Notes under the pieces: model-generated
What the model was told of the DNA's origin: nothing
Seen by the model: only the letters and a program-made list of their open reading frames with translations
The model's database searches: none
Shown here: piece by piece, positions 7,878 through 16,778 of the stretch
How positions within the stretch are numbered: the stretch's first letter is position 1
Layout of the letters: each line of letters starts with the position of its first letter
Position numbers and translations under genes: made by a program
Assembly: GCF_049943955.1 (NCBI RefSeq)
Contig: NZ_JBNFTW010000012.1
Location: forward strand, 79,321-143,320
From: Desulfosporosinus sp049943955
GTDB taxonomy: Bacteria > Bacillota > Desulfitobacteriia > Desulfitobacteriales > Desulfitobacteriaceae
Length of the DNA: 64,000 nt
Direction of reading: 5' to 3'

Positions 7878-9449
7878 CTACATATTGTCTGGTTTTTTAG
7901 CAATAAACTCTGAAGCCCGAGAAATATAAGTGGTATGCAGTAGTTCTTCTGCTTTTTCACTCATTGGAGCGGTTAAGAAATCTGCATAGACTTCCTTGAT
8001 TTGAGGATTATCATAACTGTTGCGCAGTTTTGCGTTAGCATCAATTTGATATAACGAAGCAGCACGTCGATTGCGGACTTCATCTGAAGGGGGAGCAGCT
8101 GCCCGGGGTTGTCCACCGCCATACTCGCAACCTCCAGGACAAGCCATCACTTCAATGAAATCCCACGGAGCATTACCGTCTTTAATTTGATCCATAACCG
8201 TTCTGGCATTAGCCAAACCGGAAATTACAGCAACTCTCATATTTCCAATCCCAGGAATATTAACTGTCGCATCTTTTACACCCTGCATTCCTCGCACAGG
8301 TGTTAGATCCCAAAGTGCTGAAGGCGGCTGTTGTCCGGTCACAAGATAATAAGCAGAACGAGCTGCGGCCTCCATGACACCGCCAGTGGTACCAAAGATT
8401 ACTCCTGCCCCTGTGCCGGTACCCATCAGCTGATCATACTGATCATCAGGCAGAGAAGCAAAATCAATCCCGGATCTCTTGATCATTCTGGCAAGTTCTC
8501 TGGTTGTCAGAACGACATCCACATCAGGTGTAACTTTATTGTCCTTTAATTCTTTTTGAGCCGAAACCATTTCAGGACGCTGACATTCAAATTTCTTAGC
8601 TGTACATGGCATGATGGCTACTGAAAAGATTTTTTTGGGATCTACATTCTTCTTTTCAGCATAATAGGTTTTCATAAGAGTCCCTTCCATCTGCTGAGGA
8701 GACTTTGCCGATGATAAATTAGGGATAAGTTCAGGATAAAAATATTCGACAAACTTAACCCAACCAGGACAACATGACGTGAGTTGAGGGAGAGGTTTTT
8801 TCAAATCGCCTTTAACCCGTTTAAGAAGTTCTGTTCCTTCTTCCATAATTGTCAGGTCAGCAGTGAAGTTCGTATCAAATATTACGTCAAAGCCTAACTT
8901 TCTTAAGGCTGCAACTTGTTTGCCCTGAACATTCGTTCCGACAGGCAGACCAAATTCTTCACCAAGACCAATACGAGTAGCGGGAGCAGTCTGCACTACA
9001 ACCGTGACACTCGGATCTGCAATAGCTTTAAAGACTTTATCCGTTTCATCCCGTTCTGTAATTGCCCCGGAAGGACACCATTGAGTACACTGTCCGCAAT
9101 TTACACAAACAAATTCATTTTTAATTGGCAGTTCATAATTTCCAAACACAGATTGAACTTTCTCACATACTTCAATACATTGACCACAAAGAATACACTT
9201 TTGGTCATCTCTGACAATTGAAGGATTCAGCGGATCAATGGGAACCCGGCCGCGAACACTGGTTGGCCAGCTGCCTGGTGCATTGTATTGAGCCGGCATC
9301 CAACCTTTTGCACCGGCAGCACTATTAGCTGTAGCCACTTCGCCGCATCCTGCTAAGCTTAGCGAGACACCGGTTAAACTTGCTCCTCCAACAATTTTAA
9401 GGAAAGAACGTCTGGACAATTTTTTCACTTGCCCTGCTTTGCTTGCCAT
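7878..9449 (-). CDS. Tat-exported [FeFe] hydrogenase catalytic subunit (lipoprotein)
   Basis: The protein has 523 aa from ATG 9449 (AAAGGTGG upstream). It begins with a twin-arginine signal (SRRSFLK, residues 12-18) and an LAGC lipobox ending at Cys35, so it is probably an exported lipoprotein. Two ferredoxin clusters follow (CILCGQCIEVC near 85, CVNCGQCTQWCP near 115). All three H-cluster motifs are intact: TSCCPGW near 224, MPCTAKKFE near 280, and MACPGGCEYGGGQP near 435. It is therefore predicted to be catalytically active in H2 oxidation or evolution on the outer face of the membrane. It heads an operon with the ferredoxin and NrfD subunits. No HydE/F/G maturases are in the window. Confidence 0.93.
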   Translation of the reverse strand: MASKAGQVKKLSRRSFLKIVGGASLTGVSLSLAGCGEVATANSAAGAKGWMPAQYNAPGSWPTSVRGRVPIDPLNPSIVRDDQKCILCGQCIEVCEKVQSVFGNYELPIKNEFVCVNCGQCTQWCPSGAITERDETDKVFKAIADPSVTVVVQTAPATRIGLGEEFGLPVGTNVQGKQVAALRKLGFDVIFDTNFTADLTIMEEGTELLKRVKGDLKKPLPQLTSCCPGWVKFVEYFYPELIPNLSSAKSPQQMEGTLMKTYYAEKKNVDPKKIFSVAIMPCTAKKFECQRPEMVSAQKELKDNKVTPDVDVVLTTRELARMIKRSGIDFASLPDDQYDQLMGTGTGAGVIFGTTGGVMEAAARSAYYLVTGQQPPSALWDLTPVRGMQGVKDATVNIPGIGNMRVAVISGLANARTVMDQIKDGNAPWDFIEVMACPGGCEYGGGQPRAAAPPSDEVRNRRAASLYQIDANAKLRNSYDNPQIKEVYADFLTAPMSEKAEELLHTTYISRASEFIAKKPDNM

Positions 9450-10032
9450 GTGTTTTACCACCTTTTTGTAACTCTCTTCTTTTTTAAATCACTTTGTGAA
9501 TTTGATAGCCGTTAAAGTCTAATTCGTTTCATCCAGTTGTTCAGTTATTTGATATAGTTTTAATAGTTAGAATTTTTTAATAAGTTAAAACTTTCACATG
9601 TTTTTGTGAAGATTTACACTTTCACATAACGAAAGTTTGGTAAAGTAGTGAAGACATTTTTCCCCTTTTGAGGATGATCAGAATTTCATATGTTGAACAA
9701 AAAGACGCCCCTTTCTATAAAACTTTAACTTGGTCAGAATAATAACATTTTTTAGTTTAATCTCTTTAATGGTATCTGTCTTCCTTATGAACATAAAAAA
9801 AATTTTATTTAAATAAATAAATCCATCAGAGTTATTAAAATGAAAACGAATTTTTTAAAGCGCACTTTAAAAAACCGAGGCTAAAGCCTCGGTCCTCCTA
9901 TTGTCCTGTCATATCCTTGATTTTAACGTTGTAACCATGAAATTCATAGCACGCCGTTAAATATATTTTATCTGCATTTTAATAATTAATTTTAAACTCT
10001 AGTGGTTCTCAAAGGACCAAAAATCGACCAAT
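9450..10032. promoter_or_regulatory. Upstream region of the hydrogenase operon with TGTGAA dyads
   Basis: This 583-bp AT-rich stretch has no credible gene. An 18-bp perfect inverted repeat, TTCACATGTTTTTGTGAA, lies at 9593-9610, and a further TCAC-TTT-GTGA dyad sits at 9489-9499, close to the hydrogenase start. TTGTGAA is a half-site type used by Rex and by CRP/FNR-family regulators, so redox control is plausible; this is inference. A separate terminator at 9866-9893 belongs to the aldo/keto reductase gene. I cannot place the -35/-10 elements with confidence. Confidence 0.45.
9866..9893 (-). terminator. Terminator of the aldo/keto reductase gene
   Basis: Read on the minus strand, ACCGAGGC-TTTA-GCCTCGGT is a perfect 8-bp GC-rich stem with a tetraloop, followed by TTTTTT. 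It is a classical rho-independent terminator about 140 bases beyond the stop. Confidence 0.88.
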
Positions 10033-11178
10033 TTATTCCTTTCTTGACGGAAACTGAGGTGTTGCATCGAAGACAACAGAAACATCTTTGAGGTGTTCTG
10101 TGATCTTCAAATGCTGTGGACACGCTTTTTCACATTCCTTACAGCCAATACAGTCACTTGCCCTGCCATGATTCGCTGCAAGGTTCAAATAATAGACAAA
10201 CTGACTGGAAAAGTTATTCGTCGTAGCACGTTTGGTACTATTATATAAGGCAAAGTAATCCGGGATAGCAATCTTTTTCGGACAGCCTTTTTCGCAATAT
10301 CGACAGATTGTACAAGGAATTGCTGTGTTTTCGTTGATCACTTCAGTTACTTGATTGATAACGTTGTACTCTTCTTCGTTCAAAGGTTTGAAGTCAGCCA
10401 TATAGGAAGTATTATCAATAACTTGTTGTATACTATTCATTCCGCTTAATACCATGAAGACTCCTTCCTGACTGGCAGCAAATCGGATTGCCCACGATGG
10501 AACAGAAGCCTGATGATTGTATTCTTTCATTACCTTTTCTGCTTTTTCCGGTACTAAGGCAAGCGAGCCTCCTTTACATGGCTCCATGACGATAATCGGC
10601 TTATTATGCTTTCTAGCGACCTCATAACACCTTCTTGATTGAATGCTTGGATTTTCCCAGTCAATATAATTGATCTGTAACTGCACAAAATCCAATTCGG
10701 GGTGAGCCGTTAAGATCTTATCCAATAATTCTGGTGAATCGTGGAATGACATCCCGAGATTTTTGATCTTACCCTCTTTCTTTTTATTCATTCCAAAACC
10801 GAAACTATCAAGCTCACAGGCCTTTTTATAGGTGATAACACCGAGATTGTGGAGAAGATAATAATCGAAATACTCCACACCGCATTTTTCCAGTTGCTCA
10901 TTAAAGACTTTTTCCTGGTCCTCCACAGTTTTTACATCTCTCATAGGAAGCTTTGTAGCAAGTTCAAACTCATCTCGTTGATGTCTTTTAACGAGAGCCT
11001 CTCTCATGACGCTCTCACTCATGTAGCTATGGTAGACATATGCAGTATCAAAATAGGTAAATCCATTCTCCAAAAAAGTATCAACGAGTTTGTTTAAGGT
11101 TTCTTTATCAACGGATGTTTGGTCATTCTTGTCCAGAAGCGGTAATCTCATGCATCCGAAACCTAATTTTTTTCCCAT
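10033..11178 (-). CDS. Aldo/keto reductase with C-terminal 4Fe-4S ferredoxin domain
   Basis: The protein has 381 aa. Residues about 1-280 form an AKR TIM barrel with the usual N-terminal segment (DTAYVYHSYMSE, containing the catalytic Asp and Tyr). The C-terminal 100 residues hold two cysteine groups (CTICRYCEKGCP and CIGCKECEKACP), making it a ferredoxin-fused AKR typical of anaerobes. It probably reduces a carbonyl compound with NADPH or via iron-sulfur electrons; the substrate is unknown. I start it at ATG 11178, after AAGGAGAAAGG, rather than at the upstream TTG. The gene is monocistronic with its own terminator at 9866. Confidence 0.88.
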   Translation of the reverse strand: MGKKLGFGCMRLPLLDKNDQTSVDKETLNKLVDTFLENGFTYFDTAYVYHSYMSESVMREALVKRHQRDEFELATKLPMRDVKTVEDQEKVFNEQLEKCGVEYFDYYLLHNLGVITYKKACELDSFGFGMNKKKEGKIKNLGMSFHDSPELLDKILTAHPELDFVQLQINYIDWENPSIQSRRCYEVARKHNKPIIVMEPCKGGSLALVPEKAEKVMKEYNHQASVPSWAIRFAASQEGVFMVLSGMNSIQQVIDNTSYMADFKPLNEEEYNVINQVTEVINENTAIPCTICRYCEKGCPKKIAIPDYFALYNSTKRATTNNFSSQFVYYLNLAANHGRASDCIGCKECEKACPQHLKITEHLKDVSVVFDATPQFPSRKE

Positions 11179-11391
11179 CTTACGTTTTCCTTTCTCCTTC
11201 AAACTCTTCTATGGTTAATGATAGACTATGACAGTTCAAATTTTAACCTCATGTCATAGTCTATCATTTAGAGTTAACTCCAAGTCAAGTCATTAATTTT
11301 AAAGATAATATTAAGGTTATAAGCATTTGATGGTTTCCTTGAGTGAGCTGAGTAACTATTTCTACTTCAAGCACTTAGAAGTGAATGCCTC

Positions 11392-11437
11392 TTGACAAGC
11401 GGAGCATTCTCCATTTAATATATATGGAGAGTTCTCC
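11392..11437 (+). promoter_or_regulatory. MFS gene promoter with two GGAG-N4-CTCC operators
   Basis: TTGACA (11392-11397) and TAATAT (11416-11421) are 18 bp apart. GGAGCATTCTCC (11401-11412) sits between the two elements and GGAGAGTTCTCC (11426-11437) follows the -10 element. The two share GGAG-N4-CTCC and their centres are 25 bp apart. The layout suits a repressor, probably one that senses a drug, but no regulator gene is next to it. Confidence 0.7.
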
Positions 11438-11477
11438 ACTTATTATTACGTTGTTACTTTGAAAGGAGCCTACTATT

Positions 11478-12692
11478 ATGCCCATTTGGAAAAGAAATTT
11501 ATTAGTTTGTTGGTTTGGAATGTTTGTGGCAGGCATAGGTATGAGTCAAATTGCCCCTGTATTGCCGCTTTATATTCAGCACCTGGGAATTCATGATGCC
11601 TCTTCGATTGCCCAACTGTCCGGAATAGCTTTTGGTGTTACCTATATTATTTCAGCTATTTTTTCACCGATATGGGGACATTTTGCCGACAAATTTGGGC
11701 GAAAGCCAATGATTTTGCGGGCAAGCCTTGGCATGGCCCTAGTTATAGGATGTATGGGGTTTGCACCGAATGTCTATGTGTTGATTGGCTTAAGATTATT
11801 GCAGGGCGCAATCACCGGTTATAGCACAGCATGTACTGCTTTGATAGCAACTCAGACCGATAAGGAACACGCTGGCTATGCTCTTGGTACACTTTCAACC
11901 GGAAGTATTGCAGGTTCTTTATTTGGTCCAATCATTGGCGGATTTATCGAAGAAAACCTTGGTTTTCAACCCGTATTCTTTATAACAGGTGCCTTGCTGT
12001 TGATTGCCTTTATTCTAACCCTTTTATTTGTGCAGGAATCTTTTGTTCGACGGGATAAAACGGTCCTTGGTACCAAGACAATGTGGAAGAGCATCCCGGA
12101 AAAGAGTTTGACGATTACGTTACTCGTAACGTTCTTTGCTATATCTTTGGGACTATATTCAATAGAGCCAATTGTAACGGTTTATGTCACTCATTTAACG
12201 GCGGGCTCAGGTCATATCGCCCTGCTGGCAGGATTAGCATTCTCTGCCTCAGGACTAGCCAATATTATTGCAGCTCCAAGATTGGGAAAACTCTCTGATA
12301 AAATAGGGGCACATAAAGTTATGTTAGTTGCTCTTATTGCCGCCGGAATCATTTATATACCCCAAGCCTTTGTGCAAAATCCATGGCAATTGGTGGGGCT
12401 GCGCTTTTTATTAGGATTAGCCATAGCGGGACTAAATCCTTCAGTTAATACCCTGGTTAAGAAAATTACACCAGAATCCCTAACGGCCGGAGTTTTTGGT
12501 TATACCATGTCGGCAGGATATTTGGGTGTCTTTGGAGGTTCGGTTTTAGGCGGGCAAGTGGCAGCCTACCTGGGCATTCACTATGTCTTTTTTATAACCA
12601 GTGCATTATTACTAATCAATGCAGTCTGGGTATATTTTAAAGTCTATAGCAAACTTTGTTCCAGAGAGAAACGTATCGATCTACTCAATTAG
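11478..12692 (+). CDS. MFS multidrug-type efflux transporter
   Basis: The protein has 404 aa and about 12 membrane segments in two six-helix halves. Between TM2 and TM3 lies the MFS signature GHFADKFGRKPMI (near residues 68-80), with a related GKLSDKIGAHKVM in the second half (near 270). It resembles the DHA1 drug:H+ antiporter branch. GAAAGGAG precedes the ATG. Expression looks inducible from the twin operators in its promoter. Its 3' end overlaps the convergent adenine deaminase gene by 12 bases. The substrate is unknown. Confidence 0.85.
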   Translation: MPIWKRNLLVCWFGMFVAGIGMSQIAPVLPLYIQHLGIHDASSIAQLSGIAFGVTYIISAIFSPIWGHFADKFGRKPMILRASLGMALVIGCMGFAPNVYVLIGLRLLQGAITGYSTACTALIATQTDKEHAGYALGTLSTGSIAGSLFGPIIGGFIEENLGFQPVFFITGALLLIAFILTLLFVQESFVRRDKTVLGTKTMWKSIPEKSLTITLLVTFFAISLGLYSIEPIVTVYVTHLTAGSGHIALLAGLAFSASGLANIIAAPRLGKLSDKIGAHKVMLVALIAAGIIYIPQAFVQNPWQLVGLRFLLGLAIAGLNPSVNTLVKKITPESLTAGVFGYTMSAGYLGVFGGSVLGGQVAAYLGIHYVFFITSALLLINAVWVYFKVYSKLCSREKRIDLLN

Positions 12693-14474
12693 CAAATCTA
12701 AAAACTTGAATTGACATGTATCTACAAGTCCCCGATTAGTTAGTCTCAGCTCTGGCAGAACGGCCAAGGCCAGCAGTGATGTGGTCATAAATGGAGATAC
12801 CAAATCGCAGCCCAGCTCCTGCCATGCTCTCTCGAGACTAGCTACTTTCTCGGCTACCACCTCTGCAGGCTCTTCACACATCAGCCCGGCTATAGGTAAA
12901 GGCAGCAGAGCCATAATCTGACCGTTTTTAACAGCCACGAGTCCGCCGCCGACTTCAGCAAGAGTATTTCCGGCCAAAGCCATGTCCGCATCATTCGTCC
13001 CAACAATCAGCAGATTATGCGCATCATGGGAAACCGTTGAAGCTACGGCTCCTTCTTTTAGGTGAAAGCCTTTGACAAACCCTTTCCCCATCGTACCCGT
13101 TGCTTGATGGCGTTCAATAACTGCGGCTTTGATGACATCCTGTCTTAAGTCCGTTTGAATTTTGCCGGCGGCAACGGGTAACACACATTCCCTATGATAC
13201 GTCCCGACCTTAGCCTCAATAATTTCTATAACCCGAACCTTAGCTTGGTTTTGCTCAAAACTCGGAACGGACACTGCAAAAGCCTCAGCAGCCAATTCTC
13301 CAGCCAAATGCACGGTTTTCTTCGCGTAATCAGGATAGGAGCTTCCGGAAATCTCCAGCGTCAGTTTACCGTTTTCAGCAACCAGTTCCCCGTTAATGAT
13401 AACTTTTTCGATGGTAACGTTCGTTAAATCACTTATTATCAGAATGTCCGCCCAGCGGCCTGGGGAAATACTACCAAGATCCTTACTCATTTCAAAGCAT
13501 TGTGCAACATTTAACGTCACCATTTGGACAGCCGTAATGGGGTTAACCCCCTCTTCAATGGCCCGTTTAACGATATGATCAAGGTGTCCTAGGGAAACCA
13601 ACGTTTCCGGATGGGTGTCATCACTGATTAAGGTAGCGTAACGTGTATCTATCCGGTTCTCAGTAATACTTCTGACCGTTTCCTTTAAATCATGCCAAGC
13701 TGAACCTTCTCGCAGCTGCGCATACATGCCCAGACGCATTTTGGCCAGCGCATCTTCCATCCTTACAGACTCATGGCAGCAACGTACACCAGCGGCCACA
13801 TAAGCATTTAAGCCTGCCCCCGTTTCCGGCAGCGAATAATGCCCGGTAATTATCTTATTAGCATTTAGAGTTGCCTGAAGTTCTTTATGCGTATCCTTAT
13901 TGCCCTGAATTACTCCGGGAAAATTCATCATCTCTCCCAAGCCCACAACCTCTTTCCAGGTCATGGCTTCTTCTATCTCTTTAGGCCCTAATTCAGCTCC
14001 AGTATCTTCAAAACCCGGAGCTGCCGGAACACAGGAAGGCATTGCGGTATAAACCCTGAGAGGAACATTTCTGCCGTCTTCAATCATCAGACGTACGCCA
14101 TCCATGCCCAGAACATTGGCCATTTCATGAGGATCCATAAAAATAGCCGTTGTTCCATGGGGCATAACAGCGCGGGCAAATTCTCGGACTGACAGCATAC
14201 TGCTTTCAACATGCATATGTCCATCCATGAACCCGGGCGTAATATAATTCCCTTGGGCGTCTATAATCTGTGTATTCTCACCGATTGTATGGGAAGCATT
14301 TCCGACTAAAGCTATTCTCCCGTGGGTAATAGCGACATCTATGCCCGGAATAATCTCTGCCGTATTGACATTCACTAAGCGAGCATTCTTTATGACCATA
14401 TCCGCTGGTTCTCTCCCCTGTGCAACTGCAGCCAGCTTCTCTGTGACCTCTGCTAAGGCATACCTTCTTTTCAT
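12681..14474 (-). CDS. ade: Adenine deaminase
   Basis: The protein has 597 aa and is collinear with bacterial Ade, which converts adenine to hypoxanthine and ammonia in the cytoplasm. The amidohydrolase metal motif appears as GHMHVESSM near residue 84, followed by the family block MDPHEMANVLG near 112-122. Further conserved blocks include SDDTHPETL near 279 and a late SHDAHNLLIVG near 472. AAAGGAATG precedes ATG 14474. In this genome the product would feed purine breakdown, for which an allantoin module lies at 30-39 kb. It ends 12 bases inside the convergent MFS gene. Confidence 0.93.
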   Translation of the reverse strand: MKRRYALAEVTEKLAAVAQGREPADMVIKNARLVNVNTAEIIPGIDVAITHGRIALVGNASHTIGENTQIIDAQGNYITPGFMDGHMHVESSMLSVREFARAVMPHGTTAIFMDPHEMANVLGMDGVRLMIEDGRNVPLRVYTAMPSCVPAAPGFEDTGAELGPKEIEEAMTWKEVVGLGEMMNFPGVIQGNKDTHKELQATLNANKIITGHYSLPETGAGLNAYVAAGVRCCHESVRMEDALAKMRLGMYAQLREGSAWHDLKETVRSITENRIDTRYATLISDDTHPETLVSLGHLDHIVKRAIEEGVNPITAVQMVTLNVAQCFEMSKDLGSISPGRWADILIISDLTNVTIEKVIINGELVAENGKLTLEISGSSYPDYAKKTVHLAGELAAEAFAVSVPSFEQNQAKVRVIEIIEAKVGTYHRECVLPVAAGKIQTDLRQDVIKAAVIERHQATGTMGKGFVKGFHLKEGAVASTVSHDAHNLLIVGTNDADMALAGNTLAEVGGGLVAVKNGQIMALLPLPIAGLMCEEPAEVVAEKVASLERAWQELGCDLVSPFMTTSLLALAVLPELRLTNRGLVDTCQFKFLDLLIE

Positions 14475-14821
14475 AAAACTGTCATTCCTTTCGCGTGTTC
14501 AAGGCACAAATGCCTGTCGTCATTTTCTGTTGATCTAATAATCTGTTCATCTAATACTTCACCAAAATTGTTGTAATTACCTGCTTAACAGTATTGTTAT
14601 TTGATCTTGTTTATTGGCAAACCTTTTCAAGATACCTTCATGGGTCAGAACCTTTTATTTTCTCTTTTTACTTAAATGAATTCATTCCCCTTTATGTTGA
14701 TAAAATTTTTTTCATTAGTAAAGCAAAAAAGGGATTTTACTAATTTATCTAGAATATTTTGAATATTGTTAACGTAATATCCCATTTTAATCTACCTTCA
14801 TTTATAAAAAGGAGGAATACA
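14475..14821. other. Intergenic region between ade and the dehydratase gene
   Basis: This 347-bp AT-rich stretch lies between divergent genes. It holds one inverted repeat, ATTAGTAAA (14714-14722) against TTTTACTAAT (14735-14744), about 80 bases before the dehydratase start. It is a candidate operator. I see no RNA gene or credible ORF. Confidence 0.4.
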
Positions 14822-16264
14822 ATGAAAACAGCAACTGAATACCTTGAGAGTATGAAAGCTTATAACCCAAGGATCTTTCTCGGCGGTAAGCAGGTCAACC
14901 TTCATGAAAATTCCACCACCTTGACCGTTCTTCGCGCTAACGCCAGAGTTTATGAACTGGCTGAAGATGAGAGATACACTGACATTATGACTGTCATTTC
15001 ACCATTTTCAGGTGAAAAGGTAAGCCGAAACCTGCACATTTCTTCCAGCACCGCCGATTTAGAAAAAAGGTCAGAAATGGCCACCCTAACCAGCCAAATG
15101 CTGGGAACCTGTAATTATCGCTGCGTGGGGGCGGATGTATTGAACGCCTTAGCCGGTATCACTTGGGAAATGGACAAGGAGTTAGGCACAAATTATCACA
15201 GCCGCCTGCTCAATCATGTTAAATACCTCCAGGAAAACGACCTGGCAGTGAGCGGAGGGGTCACCGATGCTAAAGGCGAACGAACAAAACGGCCTGTGGA
15301 ACAGGATGATCCCGACGTATACGTTCACGTCGTGGAAAAAAGAGAAGACGGCATCGTGGTACGTGGAGCAAAAGTTAGCCAGAGTGGAGCTATCGGTTCT
15401 CACGAGACCTTAGTTATTCCCACTATGGGCATGCGGCAGGGAGAAGAGGACTTTGCCGTAGCCTTTGCCGTACCCAACGGAGCCGAAGGATTAACGTACA
15501 TTTGCCAGTATACTCCCTTCACTGCTGAAAGAGAACTTTCCCCTGACGTGAAATATCTGGGCAATCCCCTTTACGGTCAAAGGGAGACTTGCATCATGGT
15601 CTTCGATAACGTATTTATACCTTGGGAACATGTTTTCATGTGTGGTGAAGCAAAGTATGCCGGACGATTAGTCGCTCGGTTCGCCAAGACACATCGCATG
15701 AACTGCGGCGGTGCCTGCAAAGTGGGTTTTGCTGACCTGATCATCGGTGCCACCCAACTTGCCGCAGAGTTCTCCGGGGTTCAGAAAGCACCTCATATTG
15801 TGGAAAAGATGACCGACATGATTCGAATCAATGAAACCGCTCGAGCCTGTACTATCGCCGCAGCGCTGAAAGGACATGAGGAACCAGCCGGCTCCGGCTT
15901 TTTTCAGCCGGATGACATCTTTGGCAACGCAGCCAAACTTACCATTGCCGACGGTTTTTGGGATATCCTGAAATGGGCCGGAGACATTGGCGGCGGGATG
16001 GCAGTAACCATGCCTTCCGAGCTGGAATTAGAAAATCCTGAAACAGCCCATTATGTCCGCAAGTTCATGAAAGCCTCAGCACCAGCTGAACAACGCCTCC
16101 GAATCGCTAAGTTTATTCAAAACTGGTGTGCCGGCCTGCATGGTGCAGGCACTTGGCATGGTGCCGGTTCCCCCATGGCGCAAAAAATGGCCTTATATAA
16201 CTTAACTAACTTCGAAGAGAAAAAAAGCCTTGCCAGAAATCTAGCCGGTTTGAAAGAAGAGTGA
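14822..16264 (+). CDS. abfD: 4-hydroxybutyryl-CoA dehydratase family protein (HpaB superfamily)
   Basis: The protein has 480 aa, close to the roughly 490 of 4-hydroxybutyryl-CoA dehydratase/vinylacetyl-CoA isomerase, a [4Fe-4S]/FAD enzyme. Shared features seen here are TCNYRC near residue 97 (Cys-x3-Cys), GTNYH, VEKREDGIVVRGAK, VFDNVFIPW, FAKTHRMNCGGACK near 285 and MHGAGS-like HGAGSP near the C-terminus. The Cys pair plus the downstream His and Cys match the positions of the cluster ligands of the characterised enzyme, though spacing at the second site appears one residue longer. ATG 14822 follows AAGGAGG; the longer reading from TTG 14759 is unsupported. No CoA-transferase or butyrate genes are adjacent, so the pathway is uncertain. 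Confidence 0.75.
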   Translation: MKTATEYLESMKAYNPRIFLGGKQVNLHENSTTLTVLRANARVYELAEDERYTDIMTVISPFSGEKVSRNLHISSSTADLEKRSEMATLTSQMLGTCNYRCVGADVLNALAGITWEMDKELGTNYHSRLLNHVKYLQENDLAVSGGVTDAKGERTKRPVEQDDPDVYVHVVEKREDGIVVRGAKVSQSGAIGSHETLVIPTMGMRQGEEDFAVAFAVPNGAEGLTYICQYTPFTAERELSPDVKYLGNPLYGQRETCIMVFDNVFIPWEHVFMCGEAKYAGRLVARFAKTHRMNCGGACKVGFADLIIGATQLAAEFSGVQKAPHIVEKMTDMIRINETARACTIAAALKGHEEPAGSGFFQPDDIFGNAAKLTIADGFWDILKWAGDIGGGMAVTMPSELELENPETAHYVRKFMKASAPAEQRLRIAKFIQNWCAGLHGAGTWHGAGSPMAQKMALYNLTNFEEKKSLARNLAGLKEE

Positions 16265-16285
16265 ACTCGTCCCGCTAAAGCCGAT
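16260..16285 (+). repeat. Remnant of the dispersed 180-bp element (left end), copy F
   Basis: GTGAACTCGTCCCGCTAAAGC matches the element's left end GTGAACTCGTTCAGCTAAAGC except for a few bases. The TGA stop of the dehydratase gene lies inside it. It could be a coincidence given the short length, but the position mirrors full copy C. Confidence 0.45.
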
Positions 16286-16297
16286 AGAAATCTATTG

Positions 16298-16333
16298 AGA
16301 CTGCCAGCAAAAGATACTGGCAGTCTTTGCTTG
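16298..16333 (+). terminator. Terminator of the dehydratase gene
   Basis: AGACTGCCAG and CTGGCAGTCT form a 10-bp stem, followed by TTGCTT. It lies 34 bases after the stop. Confidence 0.75.
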
Positions 16334-16401
16334 ACATCCCTTCTATAAAACTTACTTCAAAGAAATAAAATAATCAGATCCTTAAATAAGATCTGATTAC
16401 T

Positions 16402-16430
16402 AAAAAAGACTTAACCCAAAGTGTTAAGTC
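16402..16430 (-). terminator. Terminator of the tRNA cluster
   Basis: On the minus strand GACTTAAC and GTTAAGTC pair and are followed by TTTTTTAG. It lies 19 bases past the CCA end of tRNA-Ser. Confidence 0.88.
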
Positions 16431-16448
16431 CACTGCTTTACTTTTTGC

Positions 16449-16539
16449 TGGCGGAGAAGGAGGGATTTGAACCCTCGCAGCAGTTGCCCACTCTAACGGT
16501 TTTCCAAACCGTCCTCTTCAGCCACTTGAGTACTTCTCC
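16449..16539 (-). tRNA. tRNA-Ser (GGA)
   Basis: Acceptor GGAGAAG pairs with CTTCTCC and is followed by G and encoded CCA. The anticodon stem ACGGT/ACCGT encloses loop TTGGAAA, giving anticodon GGA. A long variable arm is present, as expected for serine. It is last in a five-gene minus-strand cluster. Confidence 0.95.
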
Positions 16540-16581
16540 CTGTTTTTAGAATTAACCGAAATTCGACCGTAAATACAGAAA

Positions 16582-16657
16582 TGGTGAGCCATCCGCGACT
16601 CGAACGCGGGACACCCTGATTAAAAGTCAGGTGCTCTACCGACTGAGCTAATGGCTC
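16582..16657 (-). tRNA. tRNA-Lys (TTT)
   Basis: Acceptor GAGCCAT pairs with ATGGCTC, followed by A and encoded CCA. The anticodon stem CTGAC/pairing arm encloses CTTTTAA, anticodon TTT. The T arm GCGTTCGAGTC is canonical. Confidence 0.95.
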
Positions 16658-16666
16658 ATTATGAAA

Positions 16667-16742
16667 TGGTGACCCGTACGGGATTCGAACCCGTGTAGCC
16701 GCCGTGAAAGGGCGGTGTCTTAAGCCGCTTGACCAACGGGCC
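16667..16742 (-). tRNA. tRNA-Glu (TTC)
   Basis: Acceptor GGCCCGT pairs with ACGGGTC (one G-T pair), followed by A and CCA. Stem CCGCC/GGCGG encloses CTTTCAC, anticodon TTC. Confidence 0.95.
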
Positions 16743-16778
16743 AGATGAATTTTATAGGAGGTATAATCTCCTATGTAT

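Noticed and set aside
14475..14821. Riboswitch upstream of the dehydratase gene
   Set aside because: I could not find conserved cores of known riboswitches; only one short dyad is present.
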